Below, one piece after another: positions 6,661-13,539 of a stretch of 14,205 nt of DNA. This stretch comes from Cyanobacteria bacterium UBA8156 (GTDB taxonomy: Bacteria > Cyanobacteriota > Cyanobacteriia > Pseudanabaenales > Pseudanabaenaceae): positions 1 to 14,205 of the forward strand of contig DMPD01000174.1 of assembly GCA_003456125.1 (NCBI GenBank), given 5' to 3'. A program made the position numbers and the translations under genes. How positions within the stretch are numbered: the first letter of the stretch is position 1; every line of letters begins with the position of its first letter. The notes under the pieces are model-generated. The model was not told where the DNA came from. It did not search any database and saw only the letters and a list, made by a program, of their open reading frames with translations.

Positions 6661-6708
6661 ATCGGGGCAACAAAATATCGGGGCAACAAAATATCGGGGC
6701 AACAAAAT
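6661..6708 (+). repeat. Three perfect tandem copies of a 16-bp repeat downstream of rpsT
   Basis: The unit ATCGGGGCAACAAAAT occurs three times head to tail without mismatch, starting 12 bases after the rpsT stop. Sixteen is not a multiple of three, so it does not look like coding repeat. It lies in the 244-base gap between rpsT and the next gene and could be a short tandemly repeated repetitive sequence of the cyanobacterial kind, or part of the rpsT 3' region. Confidence 0.95.
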
Positions 6709-6776
6709 AGGGTCGGCGCTGACAGTAGGAGAACATCCTGGGGGCCTCCGCTAAATTTCCGCCAAACTTCCGGTAA

Positions 6777-6798
6777 TCTCTCCTGTACCCTGGAGAGG
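6777..6798 (+). other. Small inverted repeat upstream of the DUF7219-type gene
   Basis: CTCTCC (6778-6783) and GGAGAG (6792-6797) can pair around an 8-base loop, plus one flanking G-U pair in RNA. No T-run follows, so it is not an intrinsic terminator as seen. It may be an operator or leader hairpin for the gene starting at 6893. Confidence 0.35.
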
Positions 6799-6892
6799 TG
6801 GGCGTTGGTGGGGCGTACCGCAACGTCATCGAGCTGTTTTGGCGTACAAGCATCTCCGGTCATGCTTCCGGTCACACTTTGGCATCCCCCCC

Positions 6893-7216
6893 ATGAGCAA
6901 CCCCCACCCGCCCTCTGGTTCTGTTCCCGATTCTGTTTCTGGCAGTGAGGCTTACGGTGAGTCCCAAGGGAATTCCGAACTCCAGCGCCTCAAAGAAAAT
7001 TTTCTCTATGCCAAAGCCCGCTACCACGGCGAGTTTACCCCTGCCAACTTGGTGTTTGATGCCAATTTGCAGGAGTTTGCCGGGCGGGTGGCGATCGTCT
7101 GTGCCCTCGAAAACGGCGGCAAAATTTCCCCGTTGGAAGCCTATCAAGAAATTCGCCGCCTCTGGGAAGCCCTCGATATCTCCCGCCACCAATTGTTTGA
7201 TGAGCCGGTTGGATGA
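6893..7216 (+). CDS. Small conserved cyanobacterial protein (DUF7219-like)
   Basis: A 107-residue soluble protein. The first ~28 residues are low-complexity (Pro/Ser/Gly). The rest is a conserved helical core: LQRLKENFLYAKARYHGEF (30-48), TPANLVFDANLQEFAGRV (49-66), ALENGGKISPLEAYQEIRRLWE (71-92). I recognise this core from uncharacterised cyanobacterial proteins now grouped, as I recall, under DUF7219; no function is established. The ATG at 6893 is chosen. The frame extends upstream to a TTG at 6839, but that 18-residue extension is unlike the family and has no binding site. No Shine-Dalgarno precedes the ATG, which follows a run of seven C. The 178-base gap to chlP suggests separate transcription. 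Confidence 0.82.
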   Translation: MSNPHPPSGSVPDSVSGSEAYGESQGNSELQRLKENFLYAKARYHGEFTPANLVFDANLQEFAGRVAIVCALENGGKISPLEAYQEIRRLWEALDISRHQLFDEPVG

Positions 7217-7394
7217 GCGGCAAGCTCCCCCGGTAGGCACTGCCTTCTCTTGGTTCAATTGTTAAGTATTGCAAAAAACGCCCGGGGTATTCACTGAGCA
7301 GCGTTTAGCATTTTGAGAGACATTTGCGCCCCAGTGCGGCGATCGCCGTGATGGAACGGAATAACAAACCCATTCAAGAAGACGGAGAAACGTT

Positions 7395-8615
7395 TTGACT
7401 CTGCGCGTTGCGGTGGTAGGCGGTGGCCCGGCGGGGGCTTCGGCGGCGGAGACCTTAGCCAAAGCCGGCATTGAAACCTATTTGTTTGAGCGGAAGTTGG
7501 ACAACTGCAAACCCTGCGGTGGGGCGATCCCGTTGTGCATGGTTTCAGAATTTGCGCTACCCGCCGAAATTATCGACCGACGGGTGCGGCGCATGAAGAT
7601 GATTTCACCGAGCGATCGGGAAGTAGACATCGCGTTGGACAACCCGGAAGAATACATCGGGATGTGCCGGCGGGAGGTCTTGGATGCCTTTTTGCGGAAC
7701 CGGGCGGCGCAGTTGGGGGCCCAGCTCATCAACGGTCGGGTGTTGGACATCACGATCCGGGACAACGGCAATCAGCCCTATACCCTGCACTACACCGATT
7801 TTTCGGCGGGTGGGCCCACGGGCATCAAAAAATCCTTGGATGTGGATGTGATTGTGGGAGCCGATGGGGCCAATTCGGTGGTGGCCGAGGCGATCGATGC
7901 CGGCAGCTACAACTATGCGATCGCCTTCCAGGAGCGGATTCGGATTCCGGCCGACAAGATGAAGCACTACGAAGACCTGGCGGAGATGTACGTCGGGGAC
8001 GACGTATCGCCAGATTTTTATGCCTGGGTGTTTCCAAAGTACGATCACGTGGCGGTGGGCACCGGCACGATGCACGTCAACCAGAAGAAAATCAAAGGGT
8101 TGCAGGCGGGCATCCGGGAGCGGGCCAAGGCTCGGATCGAAGGTGGGGAAGTGATCAAAATCGAAGCGCACCCCATTCCGGAACATCCGCGGCCGCGGCG
8201 GGTGGTGGGTCGGGTAGCCCTGGTGGGGGATGCCGCCGGCTATGTCACCAAGTCCAGTGGCGAGGGCATTTATTTTGCGGCCAAATCGGGGCGGATGTGT
8301 GCCGAGGCGATCGTGGAGTTTGCCAACGGGGGGCAGCGCATCCCCACCAGCAACGATCTGAAGGTGTACATCAAGCGGTGGGATCGGCAATACGGCCTCA
8401 CCTACACGGTGCTCGACGTGTTGCAACGGGTGTTCTACAACTCGAATGCCGCCCGCGAAGCCTTTGTGGAAATGTGTGCCGATAAGGACGTACAGAAACT
8501 GACCTTTGACAGCTATCTGTACAAGACGGTGGTGCCGGCCAATCCTTTGGTTCAACTGAAGATCACGGCCAAGACCATTGGCAGCCTGCTGCGGGGCAAT
8601 GCTTTGGTGCCCTAG
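7395..8615 (+). CDS. chlP: Geranylgeranyl diphosphate/geranylgeranyl-chlorophyll reductase
   Basis: This 406-residue FAD-dependent enzyme uses NADPH to reduce three double bonds of the geranylgeranyl chain. It makes phytyl diphosphate or phytylated chlorophyll, and hence also tocopherol and phylloquinone side chains; in cyanobacteria it is associated with thylakoid membranes. The N-terminal dinucleotide fold VAVVGGGPAGASAAE (5-19) is followed by FERKLDNCKPCGGAIPLCMV (31-50), a ChlP hallmark. EEYIGMCRREVLDAFLR (85-101), the flavin-associated VGADGAN (154-160) and the FAD-binding VALVGDAAGYVTKSSGEGIYFA (274-295) are all present. The length is normal. The start is a TTG at 7395: GGAG (7384-7387) is 7 bases upstream and no in-frame ATG gives the Rossmann N-terminus. 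A strong terminator follows, so it is probably monocistronic at the 3' end. Confidence 0.96.
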   Translation: MTLRVAVVGGGPAGASAAETLAKAGIETYLFERKLDNCKPCGGAIPLCMVSEFALPAEIIDRRVRRMKMISPSDREVDIALDNPEEYIGMCRREVLDAFLRNRAAQLGAQLINGRVLDITIRDNGNQPYTLHYTDFSAGGPTGIKKSLDVDVIVGADGANSVVAEAIDAGSYNYAIAFQERIRIPADKMKHYEDLAEMYVGDDVSPDFYAWVFPKYDHVAVGTGTMHVNQKKIKGLQAGIRERAKARIEGGEVIKIEAHPIPEHPRPRRVVGRVALVGDAAGYVTKSSGEGIYFAAKSGRMCAEAIVEFANGGQRIPTSNDLKVYIKRWDRQYGLTYTVLDVLQRVFYNSNAAREAFVEMCADKDVQKLTFDSYLYKTVVPANPLVQLKITAKTIGSLLRGNALVP

Positions 8616-8645
8616 GGGCAGACGCGTCCGCGGATAGTCGCAGGG

Positions 8646-8673
8646 GGGAGCTGGGTTGACCGGCTCCCTTTTT
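8646..8673 (+). terminator. Intrinsic terminator downstream of chlP
   Basis: The left arm GGGAGCTGG (8646-8654) pairs with CCGGCTCCC (8660-8668) as a 9-bp stem with one G-U pair and a 5-base loop, directly followed by five T (8669-8673). It begins 30 bases after the chlP stop and ends 40 bases before comEC, insulating the two. Confidence 0.88.
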
Positions 8674-8713
8674 GGTACGGTAAGAAACGAAACAGCGCTC
8701 CGGGCTTGGGCCT

Positions 8714-10975
8714 ATGTCGTCGGCGATCGCCTTTTTGTGGAGTGTGGCGTTTTTGATGGGGGCCTATGCCAGCGGCTTACCGCTGGGCTGGTGGGCCGTG
8801 GCGGCGGCTTTTGGAATCTGGTTTGGGTTGGCGATCGCCGTGCCCCTTGTCCTGCCCCGCTTTTTGCCGCGGTGGGCCTTTTTGGTGGCGGCGGTGGTGG
8901 CGGCGATCGCCCGTGCCTACGGGATTGTCCGGATACCGCAGCCAGCGGCCAACGACATTTCCCGGATTGAGCCGGGGCCGGTGGTGGTGCAGGGCACCTT
9001 GGTGAACACCCCCACCATGAACCGGAGCGGGCGGGGGCGGTTTCTGTTGCAGGCAGAGACCATCCGGCCCGAAAAGAGCGACGAGCCGGCGCAAGCGGTC
9101 AGCGGTCGGGTATACACCACGGTCTCGCTGTTGAAAACGACGGGGTTGCGGCCGGGGCAAAAACTGGAAGTATCGGGGTTGTTGTACCGTCCACGGCCAG
9201 CCCAGAATCCGGGGGCGTTTGATTTTCGGGCCTTTTTGGCCCGGCAAGGGGTTTTTGCGGGGATGGGAGCCCGGGATGTCAAGCCCCTCTCTCCGCCACC
9301 GGGTTGGGGGACCTGGTGGGTGCGCGATCGCATTGTGCGGGCCCACACCACCGGTTTGGGCGTCCCGGCCGGGCCCTTGCTCAGCTCCATGCTGTTGGGC
9401 AGCCTGGCGATAGACCTCGAAGCTGACATCAAAGACCAATTTGTGCGGGTCGGTTTAGCCGCGGTTTTGGCGGCCTCCGGGTTTCAGGTGACGTTGGCCC
9501 TGGGTATAGCCCTCAAGTTTTGCGAGAATGCTCGCCCGGCGCAAAAGTTGGCGATTGGCTTGCTCACATTGGGGGGACTGTTTGTCTTAACCGGGGGCAG
9601 TCCTTCCGTCGCCCGGGCCACGGTGATGGGTATGGGTGGGTTGCTGGGGTTGGTCTCGGGACGCAAAACCCAACCGTTGTTTTGGTTGGTCTTGGCCGCC
9701 ATTCTGCTGACGGTGCTCCAACCCATGTGGATTTGGGATTTGGGGTTTCAATTCAGCTTTCTGGCCACCTTGGGATTGATGGTCTCGGCCCAGCCCATTG
9801 CCAAATACCTGCAGGGATTGCCCCCAGCGATCGCCGAACCGCTGGCCATTTCCTTGGCCGCCAGTCTCTGGACCTTGCCTTTGCAACTGTTTGCCTTTGG
9901 TCGAATTTCGCCCTACGGGGCGATCGCCAACGTGCTGGTGCTGCCCTTGGTCTCTTTGGCCACCTTGGGCGGGGCGATCGCCGGGGCTTTGGGGGTGGTG
10001 TTGGTGCCGTTGGGCGCCCTCGCCAGTTGGGTGTTGTTGGCCCCCATGACCTTGTTGCTGGCGATCGTGGACGGGTTCGATCGCTTGCCTGGCGTGGCCG
10101 CCACCACCGGCCGGATCGAGCTTTGGCAATTGGTGGCGGCCTACGGGGCGATCGTCTTGGCGTGGTCTCTGTCGGCGGTGGGCAAGCGCTGGCCCGCCAT
10201 CGGCTTGTTTTTGCTGGTGATCTTGTTTCTGCCGGGCTTATACGCCCGTCAAAATACATTCCAGATGGTGTTTTTGGAGAACCGGAACACCCCCAGCGCC
10301 GTGATTCAAAATCAAGGCCAAACGGTGGCCATCAACGCCGGCAACGCCAGCAACGTCGGGTTTACCCTGTTGCCCCTGTTGCAAAGCCAGGGCATTAACC
10401 GCATCGATTGGGCGATCGCCACCGATCCCCAACCAGAAATCAGCGAGGGCTGGCGGTGGTTTGCCGACCCCAAAGCCCTACGCATCGGCAAGTTTGTGGA
10501 TTTGGAAGCCACCGGCGCTTCCCAAACCTACCGTGAAACCCTCCAGCAATTGCGCGATCGGGGCACCGCCGTGACCGCATTGGCGGTGGGGCAATCCCTG
10601 GAGTTGGGGCCCCAAATCCGGATCGAGCGGGTTCACCGCTTGGCGCTGCGCCTGCAAGTGGGCGATCGCACTTGGTTGCACCTCATTACCAGCGAAGACA
10701 AAGCCCAAGACGAATTGGCCGCAAGCCAAGCCAACCTGCAGGCCGACATTTTGTGGTGGAACGGACGGCCCCTCCGGGAACAACTGTGGGCCCGGATTCA
10801 ACCCCAAATTGCCTTGGCCTCCAGCAACACATTGCCCGAGAGCACCCAAGCCCAACTGGAAAAGCGTCAAATCCCGGCTTTTTGGACGGGGCGGGACGGC
10901 GCTTTGCAATGGCAGCCCGACGGCTCCATCCAGCCCCTCCGCGAAGCCACCGATCGCCAAGGAGCCTTGTTGTAG
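8714..10975 (+). CDS. comEC: ComEC/Rec2-family DNA uptake channel protein
   Basis: A 753-residue membrane protein of the ComEC family, which carries single-stranded DNA across the inner membrane in natural transformation. Domains in order: N-terminal hydrophobic region (about 1-72); a DUF4131/OB-fold-like part (about 88-190) with VVVQGTLVNTP and the PGAFDFRAFLARQGVFA motif (166-182); the polytopic competence domain (about 218-510) with LLSSMLLG (222-229), VGLAAVLAASGFQV (246-259) and WDLGFQFSFLATLGLM (341-356); and a soluble C-terminal region from about 512 resembling the metallo-beta-lactamase-like domain. In the last, the usual metal-binding HxHxDH is absent: the equivalent stretch reads AIATDPQPEISEGW (567-580), so hydrolase activity is unlikely. 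The start ATG at 8714 has no clear Shine-Dalgarno. The stop is 4 bases from that of the opposing gene. Family call firm; competence of this organism is inferred. Confidence 0.92.
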   Translation: MSSAIAFLWSVAFLMGAYASGLPLGWWAVAAAFGIWFGLAIAVPLVLPRFLPRWAFLVAAVVAAIARAYGIVRIPQPAANDISRIEPGPVVVQGTLVNTPTMNRSGRGRFLLQAETIRPEKSDEPAQAVSGRVYTTVSLLKTTGLRPGQKLEVSGLLYRPRPAQNPGAFDFRAFLARQGVFAGMGARDVKPLSPPPGWGTWWVRDRIVRAHTTGLGVPAGPLLSSMLLGSLAIDLEADIKDQFVRVGLAAVLAASGFQVTLALGIALKFCENARPAQKLAIGLLTLGGLFVLTGGSPSVARATVMGMGGLLGLVSGRKTQPLFWLVLAAILLTVLQPMWIWDLGFQFSFLATLGLMVSAQPIAKYLQGLPPAIAEPLAISLAASLWTLPLQLFAFGRISPYGAIANVLVLPLVSLATLGGAIAGALGVVLVPLGALASWVLLAPMTLLLAIVDGFDRLPGVAATTGRIELWQLVAAYGAIVLAWSLSAVGKRWPAIGLFLLVILFLPGLYARQNTFQMVFLENRNTPSAVIQNQGQTVAINAGNASNVGFTLLPLLQSQGINRIDWAIATDPQPEISEGWRWFADPKALRIGKFVDLEATGASQTYRETLQQLRDRGTAVTALAVGQSLELGPQIRIERVHRLALRLQVGDRTWLHLITSEDKAQDELAASQANLQADILWWNGRPLREQLWARIQPQIALASSNTLPESTQAQLEKRQIPAFWTGRDGALQWQPDGSIQPLREATDRQGALL

Positions 10976-10979
10976 CAAA

Positions 10980-11423
10980 CTACAAAACTTTATGGGTATG
11001 GGCGTGTTGCTTCACGTTGTCTTCATCGCGGACAAGGCGATCGCCCTGCAACAGCCGTTTGCGTTCCGTGGAGTGGTTTAACTCGGTGTAGGCTTGGCCC
11101 AAAGCGAGATGGTTTTGGGATTGGGGTCGGTTTTGATAGGTGCGGGCCGCGGCGATCGCCCGTTCCGCGAAATCGGCTGCGGGGGGAATTTCCGCCCAAG
11201 GACTCTGGGGTTGGCCATCGGGCGTGAGCACTTCCCCCAAGGTCAGGGCCCGCGCCTGCCGGTACGAAGTCGGGATGCCCTGCACCAACGACTCCCAAGC
11301 CGCCGAGGGGATCGGTTCGGCGATCGCGATCGCCGTGGGAGCCCCTTCCCCCCGGACAAAGCACACCGCTTCCCCGATCACCAAATAGCTGGCCGTCGTC
11401 AAATCCGCCGGATAAACGGTCAT
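10980..11423 (-). CDS. Conserved cyanobacterial protein of unknown function
   Basis: A 147-residue protein that I recognise as a recurring cyanobacterial family without assigned function. Conserved-looking stretches are ASYLVIGEAVCFVR (11-24), AEPIPSAAWESLVQGIPTSY (35-54), FAERAIAAARTYQNRP (85-100), the basic LNHSTERKRLL (115-125) and the C-terminal DNVKQHAHTHKVL (135-147). The middle (68-84) is Pro-rich and likely flexible. There is no signal peptide or membrane segment, so it is probably cytosolic. Histidines at 140, 142 and 144 could bind metal, but no known site is recognised. I choose the ATG at 11423-11421; the frame continues upstream to 11522, but that part crosses the divergent promoter region and is unlike the family. 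It converges on comEC with a 4-base gap and diverges from desB. Confidence 0.85.
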   Translation of the reverse strand: MTVYPADLTTASYLVIGEAVCFVRGEGAPTAIAIAEPIPSAAWESLVQGIPTSYRQARALTLGEVLTPDGQPQSPWAEIPPAADFAERAIAAARTYQNRPQSQNHLALGQAYTELNHSTERKRLLQGDRLVRDEDNVKQHAHTHKVL

Positions 11424-11446
11424 GGTTACACCCCAATGCTCAGCCG

Positions 11447-11488
11447 ATTGTAAACCCCGTTGCCCCAAAGACCGACCGGTTTTACAAT
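11447..11488. promoter_or_regulatory. Mirrored divergent promoter region between the unknown gene and desB
   Basis: ATTGTAAACC (11447-11456) and GGTTTTACAAT (11478-11488) form an inverted repeat with one extra T in the right arm. For desB, TTGCCC (11460-11465) and TACAAT (11483-11488) are 17 bases apart, a plausible -35/-10 pair starting near 11495. On the other strand TACAAT (11452-11447) can serve as -10 for the gene at 11423. Each polymerase footprint would cover the other promoter. Consensus-based only. Confidence 0.5.
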
Positions 11489-11494
11489 TGTTAA

Positions 11495-11508
11495 GGGTTT
11501 TGCAACCC
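11495..11508 (+). promoter_or_regulatory. Possible hairpin at the 5' end of the desB mRNA
   Basis: GGGTT (11495-11499) and AACCC (11504-11508) pair around TTGC. If transcription starts near 11495, the hairpin is the very 5' end of the leader, about 28 bases ahead of the GTG start. A 5' hairpin could affect mRNA stability; no cold-sensing role is shown by the sequence. Confidence 0.3.
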
Positions 11509-11535
11509 AACGACTCATTCACCTATGGAGATCGC

Positions 11536-12585
11536 GTGCAAGCCAATTCTCTGCTGGAAAACCGGGGCGATCGCGCCGGTCAGCTTCCGTTCACCCTGCA
11601 AGATTTGCGGGCCGCTATTCCGGCCCATTGTTTTGTCCCTTCTACCGCCCGCTCTTTGGCCTACGCCGCCCTCGATTTTGGGCTGGTAGCCGCCCTCTAC
11701 GCCCTCATGGCCACCTTCCCGATGTGGTGGCTGCGGCCCCTCTTCTGGTTCGCCTTGGGCACAATGTTTTGGGCTTTGTTTGTGGTGGGCCACGACTGCG
11801 GCCACGGTTCTTTTTCCCGGTCGAAAAAACTCAACGATGCGGTGGGCCACCTTTGCCACAGTGTGATTTTGGTGCCCTACCACGGCTGGCGCATCAGCCA
11901 CCGCACCCACCACGCCAACACCGGCCACGCCGACAACGACGAAAGTTGGTACCCCATCAACGAAACCAAATACGCCCAAATGCCCTGGTACGAGCGGTTG
12001 TTGCGGTTTCACTTACCCTTGATTGCCTACCCGATTTACCTCCTCAAGCGCTCCCCCGGCAAGAAAGGTTCCCATTTTCTGCCCGATAGCCCCCTGTTCC
12101 ACGCCAACGAGCGCCGGGATGTCCTCACCAGTACCTTTTGGTGGGGAATGATGGTTGCCTTTTTGGTGGGGTTGGCGGTGTGGCAAGGCCCCCTCTTCGT
12201 GTTGGATTGTTACGGCGTGCCCTACCTCATTTTTGTAATGTGGTTGGATTTGGTGACCTACCTGCACCACACGGAAGCAGATATTCCCTGGTATCGGGGT
12301 GAAGACTGGTCGTACCTGAAAGGGGCCCTCTCCACCATCGATCGGGATTATGGGATTTTCAATGGCATTCACCATGACATTGGCACCCACGTCGCCCACC
12401 ACGTTTTTGCCAACATTCCCCACTACCACCTCCAAGAAGCGACGGCAGCTTTGATCCCCGTTTTGGGGCCGTACTACCGCAAAGCCACGGTATCAATCTG
12501 GCCCAGCTTCTTCCGCTCGGTGCGACAGTGCTACGTGGTGCCCGACCAAGGCTCACCGGTGTTTTACCAACGGCCAACCACCTAA
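11536..12585 (+). CDS. desB: Acyl-lipid omega-3 (delta-15) fatty acid desaturase
   Basis: A 349-residue membrane di-iron enzyme of thylakoid and plasma membranes that inserts a double bond at the omega-3 position of lipid-bound C18 fatty acids, using ferredoxin. The family supports membrane fluidity in the cold. The three histidine boxes are HDCGH (86-90), HRTHH (122-126, within YHGWRISHRTHHANTGH) and HVAHH (285-289, within HHDIGTHVAHH). All are intact and match DesB, as do LPFTLQDLRAAIPAHCF and WLDLVTYLHHTE. Hydrophobic segments surround residues about 41-85 and 201-245. An in-frame ATG exists at 11422, but it lies inside the divergent neighbour's start and upstream of the likely promoter. 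GTG 11536, with GGAG 5 bases before it, gives the length usual for DesB. Confidence 0.93.
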   Translation: MQANSLLENRGDRAGQLPFTLQDLRAAIPAHCFVPSTARSLAYAALDFGLVAALYALMATFPMWWLRPLFWFALGTMFWALFVVGHDCGHGSFSRSKKLNDAVGHLCHSVILVPYHGWRISHRTHHANTGHADNDESWYPINETKYAQMPWYERLLRFHLPLIAYPIYLLKRSPGKKGSHFLPDSPLFHANERRDVLTSTFWWGMMVAFLVGLAVWQGPLFVLDCYGVPYLIFVMWLDLVTYLHHTEADIPWYRGEDWSYLKGALSTIDRDYGIFNGIHHDIGTHVAHHVFANIPHYHLQEATAALIPVLGPYYRKATVSIWPSFFRSVRQCYVVPDQGSPVFYQRPTT

Positions 12586-12610
12586 GGTTTTACCCCCGGC
12601 TGGATGTTCC

Positions 12611-12650
12611 CCCTCGCCCCCTGCCTGGTCTCTCCCGCCAAGGGCGAGGG
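12611..12650. terminator. Long inverted repeat between convergent desB and the COP23-type gene
   Basis: CCCTCGCCC (12611-12619) and GGGCGAGGG (12642-12650) are perfect 9-bp complements around a 22-base loop, placed between two tail-to-tail genes. No T-run follows on either strand, so it is not a classical intrinsic terminator. It may act as a bidirectional 3' stem, or be a copy of a dispersed palindromic element. Confidence 0.5.
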
Positions 12651-12673
12651 ATCTAGACTACACCGGTACTTCC

Positions 12674-13360
12674 TCAGCGGCGCCGGAACCGATCCAAGTT
12701 GCGGGTGGGGCCCGTCACCGGTGGGGTAGAGCTGGGAGCGGTGCCAGCCGAAAGGGTGCCGCCGTCCTGCACATCCAAAAATGGCTTGAGGTTAATGCCG
12801 GCTGGCCGATTTCGGAAAACCCCGGGTTGGTTGTTGGCCCGAAAGGTGTTCACGGCGATCGTGCCCTGGCCGCTATCGGCAATCAAGAGGTTCTCAAACA
12901 CGCGATCGCGAATGGTCAGGGGGTCAGCGCCCACCGGTACGGTAAACACAATCCGACAGGAAGGACTGCGTTCGGTTGTGGCACAAACAATGTTGTAGCC
13001 GTTTTCGACCCCCGTGCGCAGTTCGGTTAAGCCATCCGCCCGATAGGCTTCCAAGCGGCGGGCAATCTCAAAACACCGTTGCTCCGATGACCAACCGCCC
13101 CCCATCTGAGCCGGTGCGGCCCACGGATAAAAACGCCCCGGTTGGCTCGGCGGCTGATAGCTGACTTCGGGCCGACCATTGGCAAACTGACAGGAAAATC
13201 CAGCACCACCACTGCCCACGGTCTGCACCGGGCCGGTTGTTGTGGGCAAAGGATTCGGCGGGAAAGAATTGGGTGACGGATTCGAGTCTACCGGCACCGG
13301 GCCCGCTTGAGCGAACAGCAGGCCGCTGCTCAACCCCAAGGCAATCCAACTCATACCCAT
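12674..13360 (-). CDS. Exported COP23-domain protein
   Basis: A 228-residue protein resembling the COP23 (circadian oscillating protein 23) family of cyanobacteria, described as membrane-associated and of unclear function. Residues 1-19 (MGMSWIALGLSSGLLFAQA) read as a signal peptide cleaved after AQA. A Pro/Ser/Thr-rich linker follows to about 50, then the conserved domain (about 55-165): FSCQFANGRPEV, WSSEQRCFEIARRLEAYRADGL, TGVENGYNIVCATTERSPSCRIVFTVPVGADP. Four cysteines (57, 96, 126, 135) could form two disulfides outside the cytosol. The C-terminus is low-complexity, ending in FRRR. The ATG at 13360-13358 is chosen because AGGAG is 8 bases upstream and the signal peptide starts there; the frame runs on to 13435 without support. 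Circadian control here is not shown by the sequence. Confidence 0.85.
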   Translation of the reverse strand: MGMSWIALGLSSGLLFAQAGPVPVDSNPSPNSFPPNPLPTTTGPVQTVGSGGAGFSCQFANGRPEVSYQPPSQPGRFYPWAAPAQMGGGWSSEQRCFEIARRLEAYRADGLTELRTGVENGYNIVCATTERSPSCRIVFTVPVGADPLTIRDRVFENLLIADSGQGTIAVNTFRANNQPGVFRNRPAGINLKPFLDVQDGGTLSAGTAPSSTPPVTGPTRNLDRFRRR

Positions 13361-13503
13361 CTGCTTTTCTCCTGTGGCAACCGCATTTTGGATAGGGGTT
13401 CGGACGGCCCGCCGCGGGACAAAGTTCCACGGCACCGGCCAGGATCAACCATTGCTGCTATATTTTACGAAATACTGCGCTCGGCAATTGCCCTGGGTCA
13501 CCG

Positions 13504-13539
13504 ATGGGTTTTGAGATGGGTTTCTGAATGGGTTTCTGG
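13504..13539 (+). repeat. Three 12-bp repeats creating a mini-ORF that abuts the acetyltransferase start
   Basis: ATGGGTTTTGAG (13504-13515), ATGGGTTTCTGA (13516-13527) and ATGGGTTTCTGG (13528-13539) are tandem. Each starts with ATG in the reading frame of the downstream gene. The first two together read M-G-F-E-M-G-F-stop, with TGA directly touching the true ATG. The third unit encodes the real N-terminus MGFW. Confidence 0.9.

Noticed and set aside
6661..6708. CRISPR-like array from the 16-bp repeats
   Set aside because: The units are directly adjacent with no spacers and too short for CRISPR repeats, and no cas gene is nearby.
6649..6948. Open frame of 99 codons starting right after rpsT
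   Set aside because: It runs through the 16-bp non-triplet repeats and overlaps the start of the better-supported gene at 6893. No family resemblance or ribosome binding site.
7535..8555. Long overlapping frames on both strands within chlP
   Set aside because: chlP is conserved from end to end; the alternatives show only Gly/Arg/His-rich low-information sequence.
9520..10398. Open frame of 292 codons in another plus frame inside comEC, and minus-strand frames at 8777-9439 and 9587-10129
   Set aside because: They lie wholly within the well-supported comEC frame. Their composition (Gly/Arg/Pro-rich) is typical of shadow frames in GC-rich DNA, with no recognisable motif.
10980..11522. Longer version of the minus-strand unknown protein starting at 11522
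   Set aside because: The extra 33 residues cross the divergent promoter and the desB leader, and the conserved part starts at MTVYPADL.
11422..11535. N-terminal extension of desB from ATG 11422
   Set aside because: It starts inside the divergent gene's start codon, covers the likely promoter and adds 38 residues absent from the family.
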